From an uncultured delta proteobacterium (GTDB taxonomy: Bacteria; Desulfobacterota; Desulfobulbia; Desulfobulbales; Desulfocapsaceae), in the NCBI GenBank assembly GCA_903875445.1, contig CAIQWD010000059.1:62001-126000 (forward strand): a stretch of DNA of 64,000 bases, read 5' to 3'. Position numbers and translations under genes: made by a program. This document shows positions 8,833 through 16,701 of the stretch, in pieces. Position 1 is the stretch's first letter; each line of letters starts with the position of its first letter. The notes below the pieces were generated by a model, which made no database searches, was not told where the DNA came from, and worked only from the letters and a program-made list of their open reading frames with translations.

Positions 8833-9609
8833 ATGGCACTCAAGGTAAGGAAAGGGATTTTCGGGGTTATCCTCGCAGCATCATGCATTATCGGAATGGT
8901 GAGCGCTGCGGCAGCGCAACCAGTCAGAATAGGCACCGGGGCTACCGCTGCCGAAAATATTTTCTTTAGAATCAAAGAACCTATGGAAAAAGCCGGTGGT
9001 GTCAAATTGATGATTATTGTCGGCGGTCCGGTTCTGGCCATCAAAGACCTCGAAAGCGGCTTGGTCGAGGCCGCAGTGGGCGGTGTTACCTTTGCCGATT
9101 GGATGACCATGCTGGAAAAAGCAGGCTATGCAATTCCCGATAAGAAAGCGTATAAAAGCCAGATTATCGGCAATGATGTCATTCAGATCATAACCAACAA
9201 AGATGTGCCGGTGAACAACCTTTCAAAAGAACAACTGGCCGGAATCTTTACCGGAAAAATCAAGAATTGGTCGGAGGTGGGCGGGCCGGACAGGTCGATA
9301 ACGGCTTTCCTCAATAAGAGCAGCGCCGGTACCCAGATGGTTTTTCAAAACCAGATCCTAGGTGGCGAAGCGTATGCCCCGGAGGTGATTGAACTTAGCA
9401 ACGCCGGTGACATGAAAGCTCGCGTTAAAAGCACGCCGGGCGCAATTGCCCTAGCCACTCAGGGACAGCTTGATGATTCGGTCCATGTGCCCGTAATCCC
9501 GAAGGTGGAGCGCCCCATTACCCTGATAACTAAGGGCGCACCCTCGGACAACTTAGAAAAAATACTGGAGTATATTCGTGGCCCTGGACAGCAATACATT
9601 GTCAAATAA
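8833..9609 (+). CDS. PstS-like phosphate/anion-binding periplasmic protein
   Basis: 258 aa. A Sec signal peptide (basic MALKVRKG, hydrophobic core, cleavage after ...SAAAA) is followed by a class II periplasmic binding protein: GTGATAAEN, then QIITNKDVPVNNLSKEQLAGIFTGKIKNW, the hallmark segment of PstS-like proteins, and FLNKSSAGTQMVFQ resembling their phosphate-contact SSGT loop. It lacks an attached ABC permease and ATPase, so it may act as a solitary anion-binding or sensing protein. The start at 8833 is chosen because GGAGGG lies 8 nt upstream; an ATG at 8782 would bury the signal peptide. Confidence 0.75.
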   Translation: MALKVRKGIFGVILAASCIIGMVSAAAAQPVRIGTGATAAENIFFRIKEPMEKAGGVKLMIIVGGPVLAIKDLESGLVEAAVGGVTFADWMTMLEKAGYAIPDKKAYKSQIIGNDVIQIITNKDVPVNNLSKEQLAGIFTGKIKNWSEVGGPDRSITAFLNKSSAGTQMVFQNQILGGEAYAPEVIELSNAGDMKARVKSTPGAIALATQGQLDDSVHVPVIPKVERPITLITKGAPSDNLEKILEYIRGPGQQYIVK

Positions 9610-9678
9610 TGTGGTTGGCAGGGTTGACATTTGGGCGGCTGTGGCTGCAAATGGATTTACAGACAGGGGAGGTAGCAT

Positions 9679-10152
9679 GTGAAGAATTTAACAACGATGC
9701 TGGCACTGATTTTTGGCGTGCTGGTTGTGGGAATCAACCCGGCCTGGACGGACGACATAGGGTGTCTGGATACGACCTTCAAACTTCTCAGCCCCAACGA
9801 TTCGGTATGCGTATCGGCCTTCGAGGACACGAGAGTACCCGGCGTCACCTGCCACATCAGCCAGGCCCGCAAGGGTGGTTGGGGCAGCGTGGTCGGTCTC
9901 GCCGAGGACCCCTCGCGCTTCTCCATCGCTTGCCGGCAGACCGGCCCCATCACCCTGCCTGACAAACTGCCCAGCCAGGAGAATGTATTTAGCGAGAAAA
10001 CGAGCATCTTCTTCAAGAATACCAAGGTCATCCGCATGTTTGACAACAAACATAACACCCTGGTCTACCTGGCCATCAGCAAGAAACTGATTGAAGGAAG
10101 CCCTCAGAATTCGATTTCTACGGTGCCCATCATGCCGTGGGGCGGCAAGTAG
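9679..10152 (+). CDS. creA: CreA family periplasmic protein
   Basis: 157 aa with a signal peptide (cleavage near ...NPAWT). The mature part follows E. coli CreA closely: IGCLDTTFKLLSPND, VTCHISQARKGG, GLAEDPSRFSIACRQTGPI, and the end VYLAISKKLIEGSPQNSIST..PIMPW. The biochemical function of CreA is not established. The start is GTG; GGGGAGG lies upstream, and the overlapping ATG one frame away meets a stop at once. It follows the PstS-like gene by 69 bp on the same strand. Confidence 0.85.
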   Translation: MKNLTTMLALIFGVLVVGINPAWTDDIGCLDTTFKLLSPNDSVCVSAFEDTRVPGVTCHISQARKGGWGSVVGLAEDPSRFSIACRQTGPITLPDKLPSQENVFSEKTSIFFKNTKVIRMFDNKHNTLVYLAISKKLIEGSPQNSISTVPIMPWGGK

Positions 10153-10377
10153 GGTACTCACTGTGAGAGAGGAAGGGATCCCCCCGGCCAGGGAGCCTTT
10201 CCTATACAACGTTCCAGGTCTAGCTCGGCCGTCCCTTCGTATTCTTTATATTTAATGCACCCTTTATCGACACATGGGTTTGGATGGGGTTGATGGCAAC
10301 AAATCAAAGCATCTTTCCCTTTATGGTAAAACTTTCGCCCTGAACCACCACCCTTACTTTTCAGTCCTTGCATTGCG

Positions 10378-10818
10378 TTACTTGGCATTTGCTTTCCGCT
10401 GTATGGATCGGAGTACGTTCATTGCCTTCTCGGCTTCTTCTTTTGGAACGAAGATATGATCATGAAACGCCCCGGCAACAACATTGCAGCTAACTCCGAC
10501 ATCCCCAAGGGCTTGCGAGAATGCAGCGGTGAGCCCTACCGCTTGAAGAGCGGAGTTAACGTTCAGAGTAATCCAGGCGCATCGAAACAGTACGGCAACG
10601 CCTTGTCGATTGGCGTCCTCTTCCCTGAGAACAACCGAGAGGCCTTCTTGTTCTCTGATGCAAGCGACAATAGATACCGGATCAAGTGACCGCAGGTCTC
10701 TTACCGATCCAAAGACATAGGTTCCCGGATTCAGAACGGGGTCGATTGATTTCAATAAGGTTTCTAAAAGTGTGGCGCGCTGCGGAATACCCGGCAGGTG
10801 CAGAAAAATGTTATGCAA
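10378..10818 (-). CDS. ACT domain-containing protein
   Basis: 146 aa. LLKSIDPVLNPGTYVFGSV, EQEGLSVVLREEDA, then WITLNVNSALQAVGLTAAFSQALGDVGVSCNVVAGAFHDHIFVP match the small two-part proteins with a C-terminal ACT_7 domain that occur as stand-alone genes; ACT domains bind amino acids or other small ligands. No catalytic domain is attached and the role is unknown. Its start overlaps the stop of the VOC gene by 8 bp, so the two are probably translated from one minus-strand transcript. A start about 12 codons later would also fit the family. Confidence 0.75.
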   Translation of the reverse strand: MHNIFLHLPGIPQRATLLETLLKSIDPVLNPGTYVFGSVRDLRSLDPVSIVACIREQEGLSVVLREEDANRQGVAVLFRCAWITLNVNSALQAVGLTAAFSQALGDVGVSCNVVAGAFHDHIFVPKEEAEKAMNVLRSIQRKANAK

Positions 10819-11203
10819 CGTTTCCTTTTTTTAACAACTCTTTTTGGTTTTTTAAAGCGTGGCCAATAATAAGTGTATTCCCATTATTGTCTTTGATACG
10901 AAAATCTCTACTTCCGTAGTCTCTATCGCCAAAATCACCTACAAATTCAATATCTTTAGATTTCAATTCGTTGTAAATATTATCAGCATTATCAACGTGG
11001 ATAAAGCACACACCGCTACCCGCAAACTCTTTACGACCCTCACCAAATTCAATAACGACATCACCACGCCTAACCGAACCGTATGCTGGATTTTCCCATA
11101 TTAGACTCACCTCAAATCCTAGTTTATCTTGGTAAAATTTGGCTGTTTCGATCACATTCTTTGCTGGTAATATTACGGTCGTATCTAAAAAGTTCTTTTT
11201 CAT
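10811..11203 (-). CDS. VOC (glyoxalase/bleomycin-resistance fold) protein
   Basis: 130 aa. TTVILPAKNVIETAKFYQDKLGFEVSLIW and the C-terminal FRIKDNNGNTLIIGH are the paired beta-alpha-beta-beta-beta modules of the vicinal oxygen chelate superfamily. Members include glyoxalases, dioxygenases and antibiotic-binding proteins; nothing fixes the substrate here. Coding sequence is more AT-rich than the flanking GNAT and ACT genes. The ATG is preceded by GGAGACG. The 5' end lies inside the extended tail of the upstream GNAT frame (80-bp overlap). Confidence 0.8.
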   Translation of the reverse strand: MKKNFLDTTVILPAKNVIETAKFYQDKLGFEVSLIWENPAYGSVRRGDVVIEFGEGRKEFAGSGVCFIHVDNADNIYNELKSKDIEFVGDFGDRDYGSRDFRIKDNNGNTLIIGHALKNQKELLKKGNVA

Positions 11204-11780
11204 TTGAACGTCTCCTATTTATTGGGTGAGTGAGTGCATAGTGTTCACGCGAAAGACGATACAAACAATGCCGCCTTAGGGAACTGCTTTCCGGTACTTG
11301 AGGATGCACAAAAGTTCCAGACTCCCACATGCCGAGACGCTCCATAACAGCGCGGGACCGACGGTTACCGATGGTTGTGAATGAGACAATCTCCAGCAGC
11401 CCCAACAACTGAAAACCAACGTGAAGAGCACCTCTCGCCGCCTCGGAAGCAAGCCCCTTGCCCCAGTGTTGAAATGCCAGACGCCAGCCAATCTCTACGC
11501 ACGGTGAGCACGGAAGGCCCGCAGATGGAATGTGCAAGCCTACAAATCCGATGAATTCCTGTGTGTCCTTGGATTCAGCCGCCCAAAAGCCCCAACCTCG
11601 TTCTTCTATAAGCAACTGGCAACGGTCAGCCATCGCGTCACTCTCCAAGCGTGTGAGCGGGGAGTGAAAAAACTCCATAACTCTTGCATCCGAGTTGAGA
11701 GCCGCAAACGGCTCACGGTCGGCAGGTTTCCACTGCCGCAAACAAAGACGCTCAGTCTCAAACTCGATTACTTCAACCAT
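11124..11780 (-). CDS. GNAT acetyltransferase, RimJ/RimL-like, with C-terminal read-on
   Basis: 218 aa. FETERLCLRQWKPADREPFAALN is the classic RimJ/RimL opening; EIGWRLAFQHWGKGLASEAA is the acetyl-CoA motif A, and NRRSRAVMERLGM is motif B. The family usually ends soon after the sequence resembling YRLSREHYA (near residue 182). Here the frame continues for about 35 residues into and over the first 80 bp of the VOC gene, suggesting that the original stop was lost when the two genes were joined. Substrate unknown. Confidence 0.8.
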   Translation of the reverse strand: MVEVIEFETERLCLRQWKPADREPFAALNSDARVMEFFHSPLTRLESDAMADRCQLLIEERGWGFWAAESKDTQEFIGFVGLHIPSAGLPCSPCVEIGWRLAFQHWGKGLASEAARGALHVGFQLLGLLEIVSFTTIGNRRSRAVMERLGMWESGTFVHPQVPESSSLRRHCLYRLSREHYALTHPINRRRSNEKELFRYDRNITSKECDRNSQILPR

Positions 11781-12325
11781 ATTACGATGTCAGACAATGG
11801 TGACGCATAACAAGGACTTCAAAAGTTTCTGTAGAACCAGTAACCCCAAAGATCCAAGATGCAGTGATGTTCAAAGAAACGTGTGAGGGATGATAGTTCT
11901 GCTCCTTTGGTTTTATTGTAACCATTAGAAACGTATATAAATATCTTTTTTTTGGCTTTGCAAGTTGTTAGTTATGTCATTTGGCGAAACATGATGTTTC
12001 GAGTGGTCCTAATGGACGGGACCCGTCCTGACATAAACCACTGAAGAATGCAAGCCCTTTGTGCCGAACAACCGCAACTGATGTCGGAAACCGAGAACAG
12101 GCATCCTGGGGCAAGCCATTTCCCCCTCCTCGAAAACTTATCTCAAGAAGAAGGCAGAATAAAGATTGAAATGTCTCAGTTTCCATGATTTACAAAGCGA
12201 TGTTCTTTAAAAATGCAGCCTATAAAAGGTGTCGGTATTTATAGCCGCCTCCTTTTCACACAACCTTTTACACTCAGTTGTTTGCCGATCGGCAATCCGA
12301 AACCCGGAATCACCAAGAGCAAGGC
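11781..12325. other. Non-coding stretch between the island genes and the efflux operon
   Basis: 545 bp between divergent genes with no coding frame I can support. A T-rich tract (11945-11953) is followed by a nested inverted-repeat structure (11971-12038, listed separately). A short minus-strand frame covers 11977-12186 but has no features of a real gene. The promoter of the efflux operon must lie near the right end; TATAAAAGG at 12221-12229 is a possible -10 region. Confidence 0.5.
11971..12038. repeat. Cloverleaf-like nested inverted repeat
   Basis: The outer arms GTTATGTCA (11971-11979) and TGACATAAAC (12029-12038) enclose two perfect short palindromes: CGAAACAT-G-ATGTTTCG (11985-12001) and GGACGGG-A-CCCGTCC (12014-12028). 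Between them, GTCC-TAAT-GGAC (12006-12017) offers an alternative pairing. As RNA or single-stranded DNA this folds into a three-way junction. It does not resemble an ordinary terminator, tRNA or attC. It may be a dispersed intergenic element, a mobile-element end or a small structured RNA. Confidence 0.6.
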
Positions 12326-13405
12326 ATGAAAAAGACCATCATCACACTGGCAGCAATAACGCTCATCGCCGCTGTCATCTTTTTCCTCCATCGCGGCGGC
12401 GAGGAGATTACCGTCAAGGTACTGGCGGCGGAAAAGGGAGAGATCCTCTCGACGCTCAGTGCAACGGGGAAGGTTGTCAGTAGGGAGGAGGCCGGCATCA
12501 GTGCGGCGGTACCTGCCCTGGTTAAGGCGGTTTTGGTGGAAGAGGGAGAGAGGGTCGAAGCCGGGGCGGTCCTGACGCTTCTCGACGACCGTGAACCGCA
12601 GGAAAAGGCCAAGGCCGCCGCCGAATCGGTGCACGAGGCCGAGGAGAAGGTCCGTCTGCTGCAACGAGATTCCGAGGCGCTGGCCGCGGTTTATGCCGCT
12701 GGAGGCGCCTCCCGGCAATCGGTCGAGGATGCAAGGAGCAACCTGGCAATAGCGCGGGCTGCGGCCGGCAGGGCATTGGCAGAACTACATGGAGCCCGAG
12801 TCATCCTTGATAAACTGAGGGTCAAAGCGCCGTTCACCGGCATCGTCACCAGGAAAAGCATCAATCCAGGGGAGTGGGCCGCATCTGGGGTGGCGATTTT
12901 TACCCTGGCAAAGGAGAACCGGCGAGAGATTGAAGTCATGGTTGACGAATCGGACAGCGGCCTGGTCAAGACCGGGCAGGAAGCCCTGCTGAGCAGCGAT
13001 GCATTTCCCGGGATTTCCTGGGCGGAACAGGTGCAGGAAGTCGCCACGGCGGTGAGAAAGGAAGGGGCGGCCAATTCGATCAAGGTGCGGGTCGGCTGTG
13101 GCGAAAAGGCCCCCGACCTGAAGCTTGGGCAGCAGGTGGATGCCAAGATCCGCACCGCATACCGCACCGGCATAGTCAAACTTCCCTTCGATGTCCTTAT
13201 CAGCCAAGGAGGCAAGACCTTTGTCGCCATGGTGAAGAGCGGGATCATCGACTTGCTTCCCGTGGTTACCGGGATCGAAGATGCGGTATCGGTGGAGATA
13301 GTCAGCGGGCTCTCGGCCGGGGAAGAGGTCATACTCCCGGAAGGCAAGCCGCTCAAGGCGGGGGAACGGGTCAAAACCGTCACCCGGGTGCCGGCCCGAC
13401 CATGA
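12326..13405 (+). CDS. Periplasmic adaptor (membrane fusion) protein, MacA-like
   Basis: 359 aa. An N-terminal membrane anchor (KKTIITLAAITLIAAVIFFL) is followed by the lipoyl-like half (ATGKVVSREEAGISAAVPALVKAV.VEEGERVEAG), an alpha-helical hairpin (residues ~95-165), the second lipoyl half (KAPFTGIVTRKSINPGEW) and beta-barrel and proximal domains to LKAGERV. It links an ABC permease to an outer-membrane channel. The ATG at 12326 is chosen because it begins the anchor. Its stop overlaps the start of the ATPase gene (ATGA), so this is a tightly coupled four-gene tripartite efflux operon. Confidence 0.85.
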   Translation: MKKTIITLAAITLIAAVIFFLHRGGEEITVKVLAAEKGEILSTLSATGKVVSREEAGISAAVPALVKAVLVEEGERVEAGAVLTLLDDREPQEKAKAAAESVHEAEEKVRLLQRDSEALAAVYAAGGASRQSVEDARSNLAIARAAAGRALAELHGARVILDKLRVKAPFTGIVTRKSINPGEWAASGVAIFTLAKENRREIEVMVDESDSGLVKTGQEALLSSDAFPGISWAEQVQEVATAVRKEGAANSIKVRVGCGEKAPDLKLGQQVDAKIRTAYRTGIVKLPFDVLISQGGKTFVAMVKSGIIDLLPVVTGIEDAVSVEIVSGLSAGEEVILPEGKPLKAGERVKTVTRVPARP

Positions 13406-14079
13406 TCCGTCTTAGCAACATCTGCAAAAGCTACCGGCTGGGTGAAGTGCTCCTACCGGTCCTGAAGGACATTTCACTCACTATCGGCGCAGGCGAATTT
13501 GTAGCGATCATGGGCCCGTCCGGCTCGGGCAAATCGACCCTTCTCAATATTATCGGCTGCCTCGATAGCGTCGAATCGGGAAGCTACCACTTAAACGGCA
13601 TACCGATCGATGGGGCCGGCGATGAAGAGCTGGCCCTCATCCGCGGCGACAAGATAGGTTTCATCTTTCAGCTCTTCAACCTCATTCCGCGCATCAACGC
13701 CGAGCGGAACGTTGAATTGCCTCTCCTTTATGCCGGCATTGCCCGGCACGAGCGAAAACGGCTGGCCTTGGCGGCTCTCGAAAGCGTGGGGCTCGGCGAC
13801 CGGGCTTTGCATTCGCCGATGCAGCTGTCCGGCGGGCAGCAGCAAAGGGTGGCCATCGCCCGAGCCCTGGTCAACCGGCCGGATATCATCATCGCCGACG
13901 AACCGACCGGAAGCCTCGATTCGTTGGCGGGCAGGGAGATCATGGAGATTTTCGCCAAGCTGCATGCCGAGGGCAAGACTATTGTCATCGTTACTCACGA
14001 AGAGGATATCGCCGCCTTTGCCAGGCGAGTCATCCGCCTGCGCGATGGCCGGATAGAGAGGGACGATATCCGCCCATGA
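13402..14079 (+). CDS. ABC transporter ATP-binding protein, MacB/LolD type
   Basis: 225 aa. Walker [10 protein letters not shown] (~res 37-45), the Q-loop in [22 protein letters not shown], signature [15 protein letters not shown], Walker [13 protein letters not shown] and the switch His in VIVTHEED are all intact. The FNLIP...N-ELPL segment is typical of the MacB/LolD/FtsE group, which power FtsX-type permeases. It overlaps the adaptor and the permease genes by 4 bp at each end. Confidence 0.92.
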   Translation: MIRLSNICKSYRLGEVLLPVLKDISLTIGAGEFVAIMGPSGSGKSTLLNIIGCLDSVESGSYHLNGIPIDGAGDEELALIRGDKIGFIFQLFNLIPRINAERNVELPLLYAGIARHERKRLALAALESVGLGDRALHSPMQLSGGQQQRVAIARALVNRPDIIIADEPTGSLDSLAGREIMEIFAKLHAEGKTIVIVTHEEDIAAFARRVIRLRDGRIERDDIRP

Positions 14080-15332
14080 AAAAGAAACTCAGCCCGGGAT
14101 TTCTGCTGGATATCTTTTTTGAGTCGCTCCTCGCCCTGCGCGACAACCGCCTCCGCACCATCCTCAGCATCCTCGGGATCACGGTGGGAATCGCCGCGGT
14201 GATGACGGTCGGGACGGTGAGCAAAGGGGGACACTTTATCATCTTCTCGGAACTGGAGACCTTCGGCCTGAAATCGGTCTGGGTATACCGGGACCAGGCC
14301 GACAAGGACCCGCATCGGGCAGTCAGGGCCGGCACCGGCATAGAAAACGCCGATTACGCCGCAATCCGCGCTGCCGGCTGCCCGGCTCTTCGTCTGCTCA
14401 GCCCCGTGGTATACGGCAGAAGGGACAAGATGCTGGTCCGCTACGGCAACAAATACGGCAATGGTCAGATAAACGGTGTCGGTGCCGATTACCTGGAGAT
14501 AAACAACGATACCCTGATGTATGGCCGGTCTTTTCGGGAAGAGGACATCAGCCGCAACCGCCAGGTGGCGATTATCGGCACCGATGTGCAACGCGACCTG
14601 TTCGGGCCTCTCAGTAATCCGGTCGGCAGGGATATCCGCATCGGCGAGAGAAAGTTCACCGTTATCGGCGTTCTCGCCGCCAAGAGCCGGGATTTTCTTG
14701 CCAGTATCGGCTCCTCCGGCGGGCAGGACGCCAACAACCGGCTCCTTGTCCCCTACACAGTGTTTCAGCAGATGACCGGTTTTAAAGACATCAATTTTCT
14801 TCAGGCCGAGGCAATCTCACTGCCGGATGCCGATACCGCCGTCTCCCAGATCATCAGGATTCTCAAGCGCCACCATAGTGACCGTTTTACCTATAAAAGC
14901 GGCACCATGGCCCAGTATATCAGGACCACGGAAAATATCCTCAAATGGGTCACTTTCATCGGCGTGGTCGCCGCTTCGGTGTCGCTCTTTGTCGGTGGCA
15001 TGGGAATCATGAACATCATGAGCACCTCGGTTCTTGAGCGGACCCGCGAGATCGGCCTGCGCAAGGCGCTCGGAGCGAGCCGCAAAGAGATCCTGATTCA
15101 GTTCCTGCTGGAGGCCATCCTCATCAGCTTCATCGGCGGCATCCTCGGTTTGATTCTGGGAATCTTGGCAGGATATTCCCTGGCGTTTTTCTCGCACATT
15201 CCGCTCGAACCCTCCTGGCCGATGGTCCTGGTCTCCATGGCCGTGTCGATCGGGGTCGGGCTCCTGTCCGGCTACTATCCGGCGCACCATGCCGCAGGGC
15301 TCAAACCGGTGGAGGCCTTTCGCTTTGAATAA
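14076..15332 (+). CDS. ABC permease, FtsX/MacB type
   Basis: 418 aa. TM1 (NRLRTILSILGITVGIAAVMTVG), a large periplasmic core (residues ~55-290), then three TMs carrying the FtsX-family motif GIMNIMSTSVLERTREIGLRKALGAS and ending in GYYPAHHAAGLKPVEAFRFE. MacB normally has the ATPase fused at the N-terminus; here it is a separate upstream gene. It exports its substrate by mechanotransmission with the adaptor and the TolC-like channel encoded on either side; the substrate (antibiotic, siderophore, peptide or lipid) is not evident. Confidence 0.9.
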   Translation: MKKKLSPGFLLDIFFESLLALRDNRLRTILSILGITVGIAAVMTVGTVSKGGHFIIFSELETFGLKSVWVYRDQADKDPHRAVRAGTGIENADYAAIRAAGCPALRLLSPVVYGRRDKMLVRYGNKYGNGQINGVGADYLEINNDTLMYGRSFREEDISRNRQVAIIGTDVQRDLFGPLSNPVGRDIRIGERKFTVIGVLAAKSRDFLASIGSSGGQDANNRLLVPYTVFQQMTGFKDINFLQAEAISLPDADTAVSQIIRILKRHHSDRFTYKSGTMAQYIRTTENILKWVTFIGVVAASVSLFVGGMGIMNIMSTSVLERTREIGLRKALGASRKEILIQFLLEAILISFIGGILGLILGILAGYSLAFFSHIPLEPSWPMVLVSMAVSIGVGLLSGYYPAHHAAGLKPVEAFRFE

Positions 15333-16689
15333 ATACGCTCTCTTGGCTTTAGCCACCACCATCATGGTGCTCGTGTCCACAGGGAGGGCAACCGCTGCTC
15401 CGGAAGATGGCCTCCCTGCCGTTCCGCTGAGCCTGACCGCGGCCACCGAGTTGGCCATCAAAGCCAGGCCCGAACTTTCTCTTGAGATCGAAAAGGCAAA
15501 GCTTGCTCTCTCCAAGGTGCAGCAGGCCCGCGGAAATTTCCTGCCGACCCTCGACTTCCTTGCCTCGAACTCCTATGTGAAAAGCTATGACAACTTCACC
15601 GGGATCGACATTTCCGCACGGATTGCCGGTCAGGATATCTCCGTCACCATCGACAAAAACGTTCCCTCCTACCAGCTGAACGATGAGTTGAGCCTCGGCC
15701 TCAACCTCTATGCCGGCGGCAGGGACCGTGCCCTTCTCGGCGAGGCGGAGGACAATCTCGAAGCGGCGCACCATCAGGAAGGGGCAACGCTTAGAAAGGT
15801 GCGGCTTGAGGTAGCGAGGGCCTACTGGGAGCTGAAGAAGGCTCATCTCCGCTATTCGATGGCCAAGCGGGAACTCGAACTCGTCCGGATGGAGATGGAG
15901 ATCGCCGCAACCGAGCAGCGGGTTGACCGCAGTTCGGAGGTCGAATATGCTGCGGTAGTGCTGAAAGGCCGGGAGAAAGAGGTTGCCGTGAAAATCATGG
16001 ACCGCGATTGTCTCCGGGCTTTTGACCACTATCTGCATGTTGTCGGCATGGAGGACAAGGGCTTGCTGCCCTCAGTCGAACAGATTCCCCGCTTGACCGA
16101 CGACCCCGACAGCGAAACGAACAGTGCCGGAGGGATAGCGGATCATCCGGATATCCTGCGGCTTGGTACCGAGTTGCAAGCGGCCTCCGAACGGAAAGAG
16201 GCGGCAAAAGCTGAAAATCTGCCAAAGCTAGACCTTTTTGCCAGGCAGTCGCTCATCGGCCGCGACTCCAATTCCCTGTGGGATGCCTGGGGCGACACCC
16301 AAGCGGACAACTCGATGATCGGCCTGAGGCTCAGTATGAACCTCTTCAATGGCTTCAAGACTATGGAAAATATCAACCAGGCCGAAGCGGAGGTGCGGAT
16401 CAAGCGGCTCCAATTGGTACAGAAAAAAAGGGAACTCGCCGAGGCGAAAAATGTCAGGAAAACGGCGCTTGAGACGGCCCGCGACCAGCTTTCCCTGGCC
16501 CTTACCCGCGAAAAACTTGAGGAAGCAAGGGAGAAGGCTGCCGGATCGCAACTGCAATCCGGCAGAATCTCCCAGCTGGAGTACCGGCAGAGGGTCGCAA
16601 ATGTTGAAACCGCCGCCGACCAGGTCCTGATGGCCAAAATCGATGTAGCCTTGGCCGGAAACGCCCTCGAATTGCTGGTCCTGGAGTAA
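15325..16689 (+). CDS. TolC-like outer membrane efflux protein
   Basis: 454 aa. Signal peptide (ALLALATTIMVLVSTGRATA), then two outer-membrane-efflux repeats with long heptad helices: ATELAIKARPELSLEIEKAKLALS early, and the second-half LRLSMNLFNGFKTMENINQAEAEV, whose NLF(N/D)GF is a hallmark of the family. The start is most likely the TTG at 15325, because GGAGG (15311-15315) lies 9 nt upstream; that overlaps the last codons of the permease gene. An ATG at 15289 is in frame but has no ribosome site. It completes the efflux operon. Confidence 0.88.
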   Translation: MNKYALLALATTIMVLVSTGRATAAPEDGLPAVPLSLTAATELAIKARPELSLEIEKAKLALSKVQQARGNFLPTLDFLASNSYVKSYDNFTGIDISARIAGQDISVTIDKNVPSYQLNDELSLGLNLYAGGRDRALLGEAEDNLEAAHHQEGATLRKVRLEVARAYWELKKAHLRYSMAKRELELVRMEMEIAATEQRVDRSSEVEYAAVVLKGREKEVAVKIMDRDCLRAFDHYLHVVGMEDKGLLPSVEQIPRLTDDPDSETNSAGGIADHPDILRLGTELQAASERKEAAKAENLPKLDLFARQSLIGRDSNSLWDAWGDTQADNSMIGLRLSMNLFNGFKTMENINQAEAEVRIKRLQLVQKKRELAEAKNVRKTALETARDQLSLALTREKLEEAREKAAGSQLQSGRISQLEYRQRVANVETAADQVLMAKIDVALAGNALELLVLE

Positions 16690-16701
16690 AAAGCCCCGCC
16701 C

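Noticed and set aside
10494-10558. TAACTCCG...CGGAGTTA inverted repeat as a recombination site
   Set aside because: It lies inside the conserved coding region of the ACT-domain gene and lacks the inner attC arms; probably chance.
11806-11830. GCATAACAAGGACTTCAAAAG as the left end of another attC site
   Set aside because: No matching GTTRRRY box or complementary arm follows within 150 bp, and the adjacent gene points the wrong way.
11977-12186. 69-codon minus-strand frame in the gene-free stretch
   Set aside because: It runs through the cloverleaf-like repeat, has no ribosome site and no recognisable similarity.
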